64,000 nucleotides of DNA from an uncultured Collinsella sp. (GCA_900542905.1 UQPF01000011.1:1-64000); one strand, 5' to 3'; positions 51,770 to 60,990 are shown, numbered from the stretch's first letter. Notes: generated by a model from the sequence alone, not told the origin. Program-made: numbers and translations.

Positions 51770-52669
51770 CTACTCCGAATCAAACGACATGTCGCCCGAA
51801 TCGACTTCAAAACGATACGTGGCAGACTTATCGCCGTTATCGAATTCAAGATTCAAAATGGTCTCGCCGTCGTAGCCAAGCGGAAGGAAATCGCTCTCGA
51901 AGTCGCCACTGCCCAAGGTGAGGCTCGCCTTAAAGCCCGTAGAGCTCGGAACCGTCATCTCCACATCGCCCGAGCCCACGCTCACGTCCATCGACTTCGC
52001 GGGGGCCTGGTAGAGCTCGAATGTCACATCGCCCGAACCGACCTCGGCATTCAGAGTGTCGGTCACGGTGCCCGCAAACGCGACGTCTCCCGAGTCCAAC
52101 GTCAAATCAAAGTCGTGGCACGCAATGTCCGCGACCGTCAGGTCTCCCAACCCCACGTTTGCCGTAATGCCCATCATGTTATCGGCAAGCTCACGCGGCA
52201 GTTCAATGGTGACCTTACGGTCATGGGCGCGCTCGTCATCGCAGTCGAACTGGCTAATCTTGAGTGTAGAGCCCTCGATCTTAACCAGATTCTGAGTGGC
52301 GGCATCGGAAGCAGACGTCCCCTTTGCAACGCGCCCGCTTTCGATGACACGTACCGGTCCGCCAGAGACACGTTTAACCTCGACCGTCCCCGACGTCACA
52401 TCCAAGTCGAGCGATTGGAACGCGTCTTCGTCAAAAGTCGTGCTCGAAAGCTGCTGAGGCCGAGCGGAATAGTTACCGCCATCCAAAAGATCGTCCTCGT
52501 CAACCGCATCGTCCATACCAGAGAAGCCGGATACAACATCGTCGAGATCCCACGGACCATCAAAATGAATCAATGTCCGCGAAATGCCAAAGACAAGCCC
52601 GATGATGAGCACGAACGCTCCGATGCCAACGCCCAAGCGCACCTTGGATTCATGCGAAAACTTCATCAT
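51770..52669 (-). CDS. DUF4097-type beta-solenoid membrane protein
   Basis: The 299-residue protein has an N-terminal membrane helix (VRLGVGIGAFVLIIGLVFGI), an acidic linker and a repetitive beta domain. In that domain LGSGDF, VGSGDV, LDSGDV and VDSGDM recur about every 20 residues. This is the DUF4097 adhesin-like repeat fold found with membrane-stress regulators in Firmicutes. The repeats face outside the membrane by topology. Its ATG overlaps the stop codon of the XRE regulator gene (ATGA), so the two work together, possibly sensing envelope state. Confidence 0.85.
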   Translation of the reverse strand: MMKFSHESKVRLGVGIGAFVLIIGLVFGISRTLIHFDGPWDLDDVVSGFSGMDDAVDEDDLLDGGNYSARPQQLSSTTFDEDAFQSLDLDVTSGTVEVKRVSGGPVRVIESGRVAKGTSASDAATQNLVKIEGSTLKISQFDCDDERAHDRKVTIELPRELADNMMGITANVGLGDLTVADIACHDFDLTLDSGDVAFAGTVTDTLNAEVGSGDVTFELYQAPAKSMDVSVGSGDVEMTVPSSTGFKASLTLGSGDFESDFLPLGYDGETILNLEFDNGDKSATYRFEVDSGDMSFDSE

Positions 52670-53385
52670 TCACCACCCTCTTTGGCAATCGGCTCAGCGG
52701 CAGTCGCGGTGGCCACGTCAGTGTCAACCGCAGCGGAAGCATCCCGCACCTGAGTCCTAGCCACCGGCGCCGGACCAACCTGAATATCCCCGCGTGCCCA
52801 ATCACCATCGAGCGCACGCGCCACCCAGTGATAGATGGGGATCGTAAAGAAGATCAGCGCGGCAAAGGGGCCGGCACCAAACGGGAACATCAGCAAAAAG
52901 AACAGCAGCCAGCACACGGCCCAATACGGGAACGACTGGAACGGGCCTTTCACCGGTGTCGAGCCAACCGCGCCGCCACTCGTCACCTGCGCCGTAGCGG
53001 CATTGGCGGCCTGTGCACTCCAGCTCGCCGCTTGCGCCGCCTTGGCGGCGGCATCACTCGCCTGTGTTGCCGCCTCGGTGGCACGTGCCGCCGCCTCATG
53101 GGTGCGTGCGCGCTCTGCCGCCTCGGCCTCGCGCTGGCGGGCGCGGTCCTCGTTCTCAAACTCGATATCGTCCTCGATCTCATCGCTCGGATTGAGCAGC
53201 TCGTCCAGGCTCACGCCATAGAGCTTGGCGAGCGAGATCAGGTTCTCGGTATCGGGCGAGCTCTCCGCACGCTCCCATTTACTGACCGCCTGGCGCGACA
53301 GCCCCAGCTTTCGCGCCAGCCCTTCTTGGCTAAAGCCCTTGCTGCGGCGAAGGTCGGCGAGCCGCTGCGCAGTTTCTACATTCAT
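52666..53385 (-). CDS. XRE-family regulator with membrane segments
   Basis: The 239-residue protein starts with a Cro/CI helix-turn-helix (LADLRRSKGFSQEGLARKLGLSRQAVSKWE, residues 7-36). A charged then Ala-rich stretch (85-145, coiled-coil-like) and two hydrophobic segments (about 165-200) follow. A membrane-tethered DNA-binding protein is implied. The start at 53385 has AGGAGG 6 bases upstream; the longer upstream extension in frame is not supported. It is first in an operon with the overlapping DUF4097 gene, whose product is its likely partner. Confidence 0.88.
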   Translation of the reverse strand: MNVETAQRLADLRRSKGFSQEGLARKLGLSRQAVSKWERAESSPDTENLISLAKLYGVSLDELLNPSDEIEDDIEFENEDRARQREAEAAERARTHEAAARATEAATQASDAAAKAAQAASWSAQAANAATAQVTSGGAVGSTPVKGPFQSFPYWAVCWLLFFLLMFPFGAGPFAALIFFTIPIYHWVARALDGDWARGDIQVGPAPVARTQVRDASAAVDTDVATATAAEPIAKEGGE

Positions 53386-53652
53386 GGTTCCTCCTATGTG
53401 ATGCCAGCCGTGCCGCCGGACCGTTTTTGTTCTTAAGGCGCCTTGCACAGTTAAAAATCTATCCGCCACCGCCAAAAGCATGCCACCTATTCTAGTGAGA
53501 TTTTTGACAACCGGCGGTTGCGGGCACATATGAGCTGCGGAAATGTGTCCAAACAAAGCAATGACCCGTAGCTCGGTTGTCCCCGTTGCGGCGTTAACGG
53601 TAGTATGGTCGTACTGTTTATTCCGCACCGCCAACGGAGGGAGTTCCGCGCC

Positions 53653-54525
53653 GTGAACCGCGATTTCGCCTCATCGCTCATCCAGCTCAACAACACGTTC
53701 TATCGCGAGCACTCCGCCTCCTTCTCCGATACGCGTCAGGCCCCGTGGCCCGGCTGGGTGCGCACCATGGACATCGCACTCGAACAGCTCGACGTCGCCA
53801 CCATCGAGCATCCCGTCCGCGTCTTCGATCTTGCCTGCGGCAATATGCGATTCGAGAACTTTGCCGCCGGCGGCGCACTTGCCGCCAAGGGCGTCGACGG
53901 CGCAAACCCCTCGGCAGATGCCAGCTGCCCGTTTGAGTTCTATGGTGTTGACTCGTGTCAGGATTTGGCTATCGATGCGCACGGTCACGCCCTGCGCATT
54001 CCCAACCTGCACTTCCAGGAACTCGACGTGCTCGACGCCCTCATGAAGCTCAACCCCGCCGAGACGCCCGACGTGCTTTTCGACGCCCCGCTCGCCGATA
54101 TCTCGGTCTGCTTTGGCTTTATGCACCACGTGCCGTCGTGCGAGTACCGCGTACGCGTGCTCGACGCCCTGGTGCGGCAAACGAGCCCGGGCGGCATCAT
54201 CGCCATCAGCTTTTGGGAGTTCATGAACGATGAGCGCATGGCGCGCAAGGCCGTTCGAGCCGAAGCCCGCGCCGAGCTCACCCCGCCGTTTGAGGGTTAC
54301 GATTCCGCGCAGTTTGAAGCCGGCGACCACCTCATTGGCTGGCAAAACGACCGCCACGCCTACCGCTATTGCCATCACTTTGACGATCAGCAGATTACCG
54401 ACCTTGTGCGCGGCGTCCGTACGTTCTACAAGAGCGGCGAGGTCCCCGTGCGTGAGCTTGAGCGCTTCCATGCCGACGGTCGTAGCGGCGAGCTCAACCG
54501 CTATGTGATTCTCAAGCGTCTGTAG
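53653..54525 (+). CDS. Trm9/ALKBH8-like SAM methyltransferase
   Basis: The 290-residue class I methyltransferase has features of the tRNA U34 methyltransferase Trm9. The N-terminus FYREHSASFSDTRQAPWPGW matches the Y..IA..FS.TR..PWP motif. The SAM loop is FDLACGNMRF. DISVCFGFMHHVPS and the PGG strand match the SIAVIHH region. The end has RYCHHFDDQQITDLV, like RYYHLY..EL. Trm9 methylates cm5U, the product of Elp3, which is encoded nearby. The family match is from memory, and small-molecule methylation remains possible. I chose GTG 53653 behind GGAGGGAG, though the spacing is long. Confidence 0.65.
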   Translation: MNRDFASSLIQLNNTFYREHSASFSDTRQAPWPGWVRTMDIALEQLDVATIEHPVRVFDLACGNMRFENFAAGGALAAKGVDGANPSADASCPFEFYGVDSCQDLAIDAHGHALRIPNLHFQELDVLDALMKLNPAETPDVLFDAPLADISVCFGFMHHVPSCEYRVRVLDALVRQTSPGGIIAISFWEFMNDERMARKAVRAEARAELTPPFEGYDSAQFEAGDHLIGWQNDRHAYRYCHHFDDQQITDLVRGVRTFYKSGEVPVRELERFHADGRSGELNRYVILKRL

Positions 54526-54643
54526 GCACCGACGACTCGCCGCCGAGCCGCACCGCATCTTTCGGGCAAACTATGCCCACCTTTTTTCAACCCATTGACG
54601 GAACGCGCAGTTATGCGTTCCATACTTATGACCAAGGAGCCTC

Positions 54644-55483
54644 ATGGGAGCCGTCCACGTTCGCACGCCTAAGAACTTTGTGCTCGAGGAGCGCTTGGAG
54701 CGCTACGCCGATGCGATTGAGACGAACCCCGAGGCATATGCCGGGGATTGGCGCGAGGCCTGCGCGCCAGTTGGCAGCAAGCCCTTCGAACACCTTCACC
54801 TGGATCTTGGCTGTGGCAAGGGAACGTACCTGGTAGAGCGCGCCACCCGCGAGCCGAACACGCTCTTTGTCGGTATGGACCAGGAGCCCATCTGCATCGC
54901 CTATGCCGCACAGAAAATCTGCGAGCAGGAACTGACCAACGCACTCGTCCTGCCCCGAGGCGCCGCATCGCTGCCGCAGTTGTTTGCCGCAGGCGAGCTC
55001 GATGCCATCACCATCAACTTTCCCACGCCGCAGCCCAAGGCCAAGTACGCCAAAAAACGACTCGTCCATGTCGACCACCTAATGCTGTACCGTCCGCTCT
55101 TTACAGCCGGCGCTACCGTCACGCTGCGCACTGACAGCAAGCCGTTGCGCGACTACGCCCTGGGGCAGTTTGCCGCGGCGGGCTACGACACACTTTGGGT
55201 AAGCGATGACGTGCGCCGCGACCATCCCGAGCATCCCGAGACCGAGTACGAGTGCCGCACGCGCGAGATGGGCGCCGCCGTCTATGGCATTTGCGCTACG
55301 CCCGGCGCGGAACCCATCGAAGAGCAGCTCGCGGCGGGCCGCGCGCAGGAGCAAAGCCTTGCCTGCTACCTGCCCGAAAACCTCGATGAGCTCACCTACG
55401 TGCCTCTCGGCATGGAAGAGGCCGTCGAGAACTTCAGAAACCGTGCCCGCAAGGGCAAGAAGCGCCTGCCGCAAGAGTCCTAG
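54644..55483 (+). CDS. trmB: tRNA (guanine-N7-)-methyltransferase, TrmB-like
   Basis: The 279-residue protein resembles TrmB, which makes m7G46 in tRNA. The SAM site is HLDLGCGKGTYLVERA, followed by FVGMDQEP and the family block NFPTPQPKAKYAKKRL, where most members have NFPDPWPKKRH. The Asp and Trp changes make it a divergent member. A C-terminal extension of about 50 residues is basic at its end (RARKGKKR). ATG has AAGGAG 7 bases upstream. It follows the Trm9-like gene by 118 bases, so tRNA modification genes cluster here. Confidence 0.85.
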   Translation: MGAVHVRTPKNFVLEERLERYADAIETNPEAYAGDWREACAPVGSKPFEHLHLDLGCGKGTYLVERATREPNTLFVGMDQEPICIAYAAQKICEQELTNALVLPRGAASLPQLFAAGELDAITINFPTPQPKAKYAKKRLVHVDHLMLYRPLFTAGATVTLRTDSKPLRDYALGQFAAAGYDTLWVSDDVRRDHPEHPETEYECRTREMGAAVYGICATPGAEPIEEQLAAGRAQEQSLACYLPENLDELTYVPLGMEEAVENFRNRARKGKKRLPQES

Positions 55484-55547
55484 GGGCTTCTGATGGTCGC
55501 GGCGTCAGCAAATAAGCGCGAATAGGCGCCAGCAAACAACCCTCAAA

Positions 55548-55671
55548 CCTAAGTGAGTAGACTTTTTTGCAATAGCCAAGCACAACCCGCATAACGAAAA
55601 CTAAAACCGCAGATAGAACCCTTGTGCAAAATCCATGTGCTCGCGACATCGCAAAAAGTCTACTCACTTAG
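55548..55671. repeat. 124-bp element with 21-22-bp terminal inverted repeats
   Basis: The ends CTAAGTGAGTAGACTTTTT... (55548-55571) and ...AAAAAGTCTACTCACTTAG (55651-55671) are inverted copies that match over about 21 bp. The AT-rich centre of about 80 bases has no ORF. This looks like a small non-autonomous (MITE-like) element or a large transcript hairpin between trmB and the helicase gene. The remaining bases of this 309-base gap hold nothing I recognise. Confidence 0.7.
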
Positions 55672-55792
55672 CTGGCAACTGCACCAAACGGCCGGGCAGA
55701 ACGCCCATTTCCTGCATTTTCTTGCCTGCAAACGCATCGATGCGCCGCTACGCCATAATAGTTGGCGGACAATCGCGAGAGAAAGCAACCAC

Positions 55793-58474
55793 ATGGCACA
55801 GACCACGACAGATACCGCCGCCAGCACCGTCTCCGGCGCCGGCGCCGCCAGCTCATTCTCGGGCGGCACGGGAACCGAAGCCGAGTTTGGCTCGCTCGGC
55901 GCGCTCTCCCCCACCTGGTGGGAGCCCGAGGACGGCAGCGAGCCCGAACCGTGGCTCACGCCCGATCAAGCCTTCGAACGCTTCTTTGAATGGACGAGCG
56001 ATCGCGGCATTGAACTGTGGGATCACCAAGAAGAGGCCCTCATGGACCTGGCTGCCGGCGATCACGTCATTTTAGGCACACCGACCGGATCGGGTAAATC
56101 GCTCGTCGCGCTGGGCATGCTCTTTATGGGCATGGCGCAGGGCAAGCGCTGCTACTACACGGCTCCCATCAAGGCTCTGGTCAGCGAGAAGTTTTTCGAC
56201 CTTGTGCAGGTGCTCGGCCGCGATAACGTAGGCATGATTACCGGCGACACGCATATCAACACCAAGGCACCCATCATCTGCTGCACGGCAGAGATCCTTG
56301 CCAACGACGCACTGCGCGAGAGCGAAGATGCCGACGTGGGCTGCGTGGCCATGGACGAGTTCCACTACTTTGCCGACCCCGACCGCGGTTGGGCTTGGCA
56401 GGTGCCGCTGCTCACCCTGCCCCACACGCAATTCATGCTCATGAGCGCCACGCTCGGCGATGTCACTGCCATCGCCGCCTCACTCGAGGAACACACCGGT
56501 GCTACCTGCGACTTGGTCGTCGATGCCCCGCGCCCCGTGCCGCTGAGCTACGACTACGTGACGACCTCCCTCGAGGGCACGGTCGAGCTCGCCATGCGCC
56601 GCGGCGAGGCCCCGCTCTATATCGTGCACTTTAGCCAGGATGCCGCCCTTGCAACGGCACAGTCGCTCGCCAATTTTGGCATCGCCAGCAAGGAGCAGCG
56701 CGAGGCCATCAAAGAAGCGGCAAAGGGGACGAGCTTCTCCACGGCCTTTGGTAAGATTCTCAAACGCCTGCTTGGATGCGGCGTCGGCGTGCACCATGCC
56801 GGCATGTTGCCGCGCTATCGCCTGCTGGTGGAGCGCCTGGCGCAGCAGGGCCTGCTGCCCGTCATCTGCGGCACCGATACGCTCGGCGTCGGCATCAACG
56901 TACCCATCCACACCGTGGTACTCACCGCGCTCACCAAGTTCGACGGCTACAAGATGCGTCGCCTGCGCGCCCGCGAGTTCCATCAGATTGCCGGTCGCGC
57001 CGGCCGCTCGGGCTTCGATACCGAGGGCATGGTCATCGCCGAGGCCCCGGAGCACGAGATCGAGAACGCCAAACTCATGGCCAAGGCGGGCGACGACCCC
57101 AAGAAGCTCCGCAAGATTAAAAAGAAGAAGGCCCCCGAGGGCTTTGTCACCTGGAACAAGCAGACCTTTGAGCGCCTGATCGAGACGCAGCCCGAGACGC
57201 TCAAGCCGCGCCTTCGCATCACGCACTCCATGGTGATTAGCGTGGTCGAGCAGGGCGGCGATGCCCGAGTCCGCGTACACGACCTCATCGAGACGAGCTT
57301 GCAGACCCCCGAGGAAAAGGCCAAGCTCGAGGTTCGCGCCGACGAAATCTTCGCCACGCTCATCGATTCCGGCGTCGTCGTTCGCACCGAGGTGCCGCCC
57401 GCGCCCGACGCCCCGACTGACGCCGCGCCAGACATCGACTATGCACTGACGGTCGATCTGCCCGAGGACTTTGCGCTCGACCAGCCGCTCTCGCCGTTTT
57501 TGCTTGCCGCGCTGGAGCTGCTCGACCCCGAGAGTGAGACCTATACCATGGATCTGATCTCAATGGTCGAGGCTACGCTCGAGGATCCCAAGCAGGTGCT
57601 GCGCGCGCAGGAGCGCGCCGCGCGCGACCGCGCTATGGCCGAGATGAAAGCCGACGGCGTCGAATATGAGGAACGCTTGGAGCGCATCCAGGATGTCACC
57701 TACGAAAAGCCGCTCGAGGATTTGCTCGATGCCGCCTTCGACAAGTACTGCCAGGAAGTACCTTGGGCCAACGACTACCAGCTCTCGCCCAAGAGCGTCC
57801 TGCGCGACATGTTGGAGAGCGCGAGCGACTTTAAGGGCTATATCCAAAAGCTCGGCATCGCCCGCTCCGAGGGCATTCTGCTGCGCTACCTAGCCGAGGC
57901 CTACCGCTCCCTCGATCGCACCGTGCCCATTGAGAAGCGCGATGAGCGCTTGCGCGACATCATTTCGTGGCTCGGCTTTGTGGTGCGCTCGGTCGACTCG
58001 AGCCTGGTGGACGAGTGGGAGAACGCCGGCAACCCGGCGGCCCTCGACGCCGCGCCGCCGCAGGGCATCGACGAGGTCGTTGCGGACCGTCGCGGCTGCA
58101 CGCTGCTGGTGCGCAACGCACTCTTCCGCCGCGTGACCCTTGCCGCCCGCGAGCACGTTCGCGACCTGGGCGAACTCGACGAGGACTGGGGCATGAGCGA
58201 GGTCCGCTGGCAAAAGGCGCTCGATGCCTACCATGAGCAGCACGAGGAAATCCTCACCGACGGAGATGCCCGCAGCGCCGCGATGTTTACCATCGACGGG
58301 AGCGACGAGAAGACCGATCACGTGTGGCACGTGCACCAGATTTTTGCCGACGAGGATGGCGACCACGACTTTGGCATCATGGGCGATGTCGACCTGGATG
58401 CCACGCAAGACGGCGGCGAGGTCATCTTCAAAAACTACCGCGTCGGCTTTATCGAGGACCTGCTCGAGGACTAG
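55793..58474 (+). CDS. Ski2-like DEAD/DEAH helicase with DUF3516-type C-terminus
   Basis: The 893-residue protein is an SF2 helicase of Ski2-like type. Motif I is GTPTGSGKS (about 100), the Walker B box is DEFH (AMDEFHYFADPDRGWAW), motif III MSATLGD, motif V TDTLGVGINVPI and motif VI HQIAGRAGRSGFD. A basic KKLRKIKKKKAP stretch and a long alpha-helical C-terminal half follow, as in actinobacterial DUF3516 helicases. RNA unwinding or turnover is likely. The first 70 residues are Ser/Gly/Glu-rich and probably disordered. ATG 55793 has a weak GAGAGAAAG site. Monocistronic. Confidence 0.9.
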   Translation: MAQTTTDTAASTVSGAGAASSFSGGTGTEAEFGSLGALSPTWWEPEDGSEPEPWLTPDQAFERFFEWTSDRGIELWDHQEEALMDLAAGDHVILGTPTGSGKSLVALGMLFMGMAQGKRCYYTAPIKALVSEKFFDLVQVLGRDNVGMITGDTHINTKAPIICCTAEILANDALRESEDADVGCVAMDEFHYFADPDRGWAWQVPLLTLPHTQFMLMSATLGDVTAIAASLEEHTGATCDLVVDAPRPVPLSYDYVTTSLEGTVELAMRRGEAPLYIVHFSQDAALATAQSLANFGIASKEQREAIKEAAKGTSFSTAFGKILKRLLGCGVGVHHAGMLPRYRLLVERLAQQGLLPVICGTDTLGVGINVPIHTVVLTALTKFDGYKMRRLRAREFHQIAGRAGRSGFDTEGMVIAEAPEHEIENAKLMAKAGDDPKKLRKIKKKKAPEGFVTWNKQTFERLIETQPETLKPRLRITHSMVISVVEQGGDARVRVHDLIETSLQTPEEKAKLEVRADEIFATLIDSGVVVRTEVPPAPDAPTDAAPDIDYALTVDLPEDFALDQPLSPFLLAALELLDPESETYTMDLISMVEATLEDPKQVLRAQERAARDRAMAEMKADGVEYEERLERIQDVTYEKPLEDLLDAAFDKYCQEVPWANDYQLSPKSVLRDMLESASDFKGYIQKLGIARSEGILLRYLAEAYRSLDRTVPIEKRDERLRDIISWLGFVVRSVDSSLVDEWENAGNPAALDAAPPQGIDEVVADRRGCTLLVRNALFRRVTLAAREHVRDLGELDEDWGMSEVRWQKALDAYHEQHEEILTDGDARSAAMFTIDGSDEKTDHVWHVHQIFADEDGDHDFGIMGDVDLDATQDGGEVIFKNYRVGFIEDLLED

Positions 58475-58491
58475 CCGTACATACTGGAACG

Positions 58492-58532
58492 AAGCGGGGC
58501 CGTTGGCAATATCGCCAGCGGCCCCGCTTTTG
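58492..58532 (+). terminator. Terminator between the helicase and DUF2130 genes
   Basis: An 11-bp stem (AAGCGGGGCCG 58492-58502, CGGCCCCGCTT 58519-58529) with an inner TTGGC/GCCAG stem and a T-run lies between two convergent genes. Confidence 0.88.
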
Positions 58533-58548
58533 CACTATACGCTATCCC

Positions 58549-60306
58549 CTACTCGGCATCCTCGACCTCATACGAATCCGCCTCGGCGGGCTCATCGTTT
58601 GCCCCTGTCGCAGCCCCGCGCGCCTCGTCAAACGCCGCCTTCATGGTCTTGTTGCCCCAGGTGAGCTTGCGAATGGTAAGATCGTCGGCCTTCTTGTTGG
58701 CTAGACGTAAATTGTTCTCGGAGGACAGCAATGCCTCCTTGGTTTTCTGCAGATGGCTAATCGTCTTGTCAATCTCCTCGATCGCCGTCTGGAACTTACG
58801 GCTCGCAAGCTCATAGTTGCGGCCGAAGTCGTTCTTGAACTTCTCCATCTTGGCCTCGAAGTTCGTGACGTCGATGTTCTGTTGCTTGTACTCCGCCAGC
58901 TCCTGCTTATAGCGCAGCGAACCCATGGCGGCGTTGCGCAGCAGCGTGATCATGGGAATGAAGAACTGCGGGCGGATCACGTACATCTTCTCATAGCGGT
59001 AACTCACGTCGACTATCCCTGCGTTATAGAGCTCGCTTTCGGGCTCGAGCAGTGTGCAGAGCACCGCGTACTCACAGCCTTTCTGGCGACGATCGTGATC
59101 GAGTTTCTTAAAGAAGTCCTCGTTTTTGTGCTTGGTCGCGGTCTCGTCGTTCTCGTTTTTCATCTCGAACATAATCGAAATGACCTCGTTACCGCTTGCG
59201 TCGCACTCGCGGAAGATAAAGTCGCCCTTGGTGCCCTCGGACGCATCGTTATCCTTCTCGAAGTACGCGTTAGGAAACGCCGTCATGCGCAGACGGTTAA
59301 ACTCGGTCTCGCAGTGCTGCTCGAGCGACTCGCCCACCATCTTGGTGGACAGGCGGACCTTCATGTCCTTAAGGCGCTCAATCTCTTCGTCCTTGTAGCG
59401 AATCAGGTCATCGCTCGCGCGCTTGGCCTGCGCAAGCTCGAGCTCGTGTGCCGCCTTGACCTGTTCCTCGCGAGAATCGCGCACCGCCAGCTCGCTCGTC
59501 AGTTTGGCACGCGCCTCATCGCGCTCTCGCTCCGCCGCGGCGACCGCCTCTGACAGGTTCATTTTTGCCATCAGTTCCTGCTCGCGCAGCTGGGCACGCA
59601 GGCCCTCGGCCTCTTGCTCGGACTGAGCCTTTGCGGCGGAAAACTTCTCTTGCACCTTCGCGCGATAGTCAGCAAACGCGCGCTCGGCCTCGCTGCGAGC
59701 GGCATCGAGCTCACGCTGCGACTCTGCCGCGGCAGCGGCAAGCGCCATCTCCTGGGCCTTGTCCGCCGCGGCAAGCCTGGCCTGCAGCTCGGCAATCTGA
59801 GCGTCGCGTGCAGCCAAATCGTTTTGAGCAGCGTTGCGCGCCGCCGACTCGGCAAGCTTTGCTTCGTCATCTTTGCGCCCAAGCTGCGCACGCAGGCTAT
59901 CAATCTCACGCTGGAGTTCGGCATTCTCTTTTTGAGCATTGGCTCGTGCCTCAACCGCCGCGCGCTGGCTTGCACTCTCGCGCTCTGCGGCAGCGCCCTC
60001 GAGCTTAGCGCGCAGCTCGGCAAGCTCAGCATCGCGCTTGGCAACCTCTTGCGCCAGTTTCTGATCCGCAGTGTTCTTCTGCTCGACAAGCTGAGCGTCG
60101 CGTTGAGACTCCGCCTCCTGCAGGGCAGACGCCGAACGCGAACGCTCAAGCTCCAGCGCCTGCTCGCCCTCGCGTCGAGCCGCCGCTACGCGCTCATCAA
60201 GATCGCGCGAGAACTCGGCATCGCGCACTTGCTTGACGATATCCGCATAGCCGGACGCATCGACCTTAAAAACTTCGCCGCAATGCGGGCACTTGATCTC
60301 GTTCAT
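58549..60306 (-). CDS. DUF2130 coiled-coil protein, putative PD-(D/E)XK nuclease fold
   Basis: The 585-residue protein begins with a zinc-ribbon half (IKCPHCGEVF). A long coiled coil (about 25-330, rich in Ala/Glu/Arg) follows, and then the DUF2130 domain (about 330-530). In that domain KGDFIFRE followed by ISIMFEMKNEND gives the D...ExK pattern of PD-(D/E)XK nucleases, and HDRRQKGCEYAVL continues the fold. The acidic tail ends EVEDAE. The biological role of this family is not known. ATG follows GAGGAG. Single gene between terminators. Confidence 0.85.
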   Translation of the reverse strand: MNEIKCPHCGEVFKVDASGYADIVKQVRDAEFSRDLDERVAAARREGEQALELERSRSASALQEAESQRDAQLVEQKNTADQKLAQEVAKRDAELAELRAKLEGAAAERESASQRAAVEARANAQKENAELQREIDSLRAQLGRKDDEAKLAESAARNAAQNDLAARDAQIAELQARLAAADKAQEMALAAAAAESQRELDAARSEAERAFADYRAKVQEKFSAAKAQSEQEAEGLRAQLREQELMAKMNLSEAVAAAERERDEARAKLTSELAVRDSREEQVKAAHELELAQAKRASDDLIRYKDEEIERLKDMKVRLSTKMVGESLEQHCETEFNRLRMTAFPNAYFEKDNDASEGTKGDFIFRECDASGNEVISIMFEMKNENDETATKHKNEDFFKKLDHDRRQKGCEYAVLCTLLEPESELYNAGIVDVSYRYEKMYVIRPQFFIPMITLLRNAAMGSLRYKQELAEYKQQNIDVTNFEAKMEKFKNDFGRNYELASRKFQTAIEEIDKTISHLQKTKEALLSSENNLRLANKKADDLTIRKLTWGNKTMKAAFDEARGAATGANDEPAEADSYEVEDAE

Positions 60307-60370
60307 AGCAGCTCCTCGATGGACGCAAATTTCAACCGCCTACACTCTACCGCGCCACGCGGACAAAAAA

Positions 60371-60439
60371 GGCGCCGCCGCCATAATGGCAACGGCGCCA
60401 GAACCACCACAAAGGTGCCTGTCCCCTTTGTGGTGGTTC
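60371..60439. terminator. Two tandem stem-loops between MPP and DUF2130 genes
   Basis: A 7-bp stem GGCGCCG/CGGCGCC (60371-60377, 60393-60399) is followed by a perfect 14-bp stem GAACCACCACAAAG/CTTTGTGGTGGTTC (60401-60414, 60426-60439). The second starts 5 bases past the phosphoesterase stop codon. It probably ends that minus-strand unit. Confidence 0.75.
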
Positions 60440-60444
60440 GAGAA

Positions 60445-60990
60445 TTACAGTCCAAAGAAGCCCAGGATTTGATCGCGGCTTACGGGTCTGTAGTCGTTGG
60501 CATCAAGGCCAACGTCATAGCGCAGGATCGGGCGCTCGCGATCGCGGTTGCGTGCGTTGGTGCGGTCACCCCTGCTGTGGATATGCCCATGCAGCATAAT
60601 GGCGCCACGTGCCTTGCCGTTCCAGCTGAGCATGGGGTAGTGGCTCATAACCAGACGATGGCCCTTGGCATAGCCGGGAGCAATCTCCAGGTAATCGCGC
60701 ACGTCTTCCCAAATTTGCGGGGCGTCGGAATCTTCCCAGTCGCCGTCATGGTTACCGCGGATGAGCGTCGCATTCTTGCATTCGATACGCTCGCGCAGGC
60801 GCACCGCCTCCGCCATGGGCAAGCGATACGTAAAGTCTCCCAGGATATAGAGGCGGTCGTCCGCAGCCACGCACTCATTGATGGCATCGATGACCTTGCG
60901 GTTCATCTCCTCGACCGAATCAAACGGTCGATCCATGTCGTGCAAGATATTCGTATCGCCCAGGTGCAGGTCGGCGGTAAACCACATCAT
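60445..60990 (-). CDS. Calcineurin-like metallophosphoesterase
   Basis: The 181-residue protein has the five metallophosphoesterase blocks: TADLHLGD, LYILGDFTYR, IRGNHDGDW, MSHYPM and LHGHIHSRG. It is a small single-domain enzyme of the type annotated as phosphoesterase or YfcE-like hydrolase, with two metal ions expected. The substrate is unknown. Start is Met1 or Met2; GAGGG lies 8 bases before the first ATG. The 59-residue charged protein gene lies 67 bases upstream on the same strand. Confidence 0.9.
   Translation of the reverse strand: MMWFTADLHLGDTNILHDMDRPFDSVEEMNRKVIDAINECVAADDRLYILGDFTYRLPMAEAVRLRERIECKNATLIRGNHDGDWEDSDAPQIWEDVRDYLEIAPGYAKGHRLVMSHYPMLSWNGKARGAIMLHGHIHSRGDRTNARNRDRERPILRYDVGLDANDYRPVSRDQILGFFGL

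Noticed and set aside
49457..52753. 1098-codon plus-strand ORF spanning three minus-strand genes
   Set aside because: It runs antisense to elp3, the spermidine-synthase-like gene and the DUF4097 gene, has no recognisable domain and exists only because of low stop frequency at high GC.
46297..60439. A shared repeat family linking the stem-loops at 46297 and 60401
   Set aside because: Both loops contain an ACAGG/CCTGTCCC-like string, but the stems differ and the match is too short to call a repeat.
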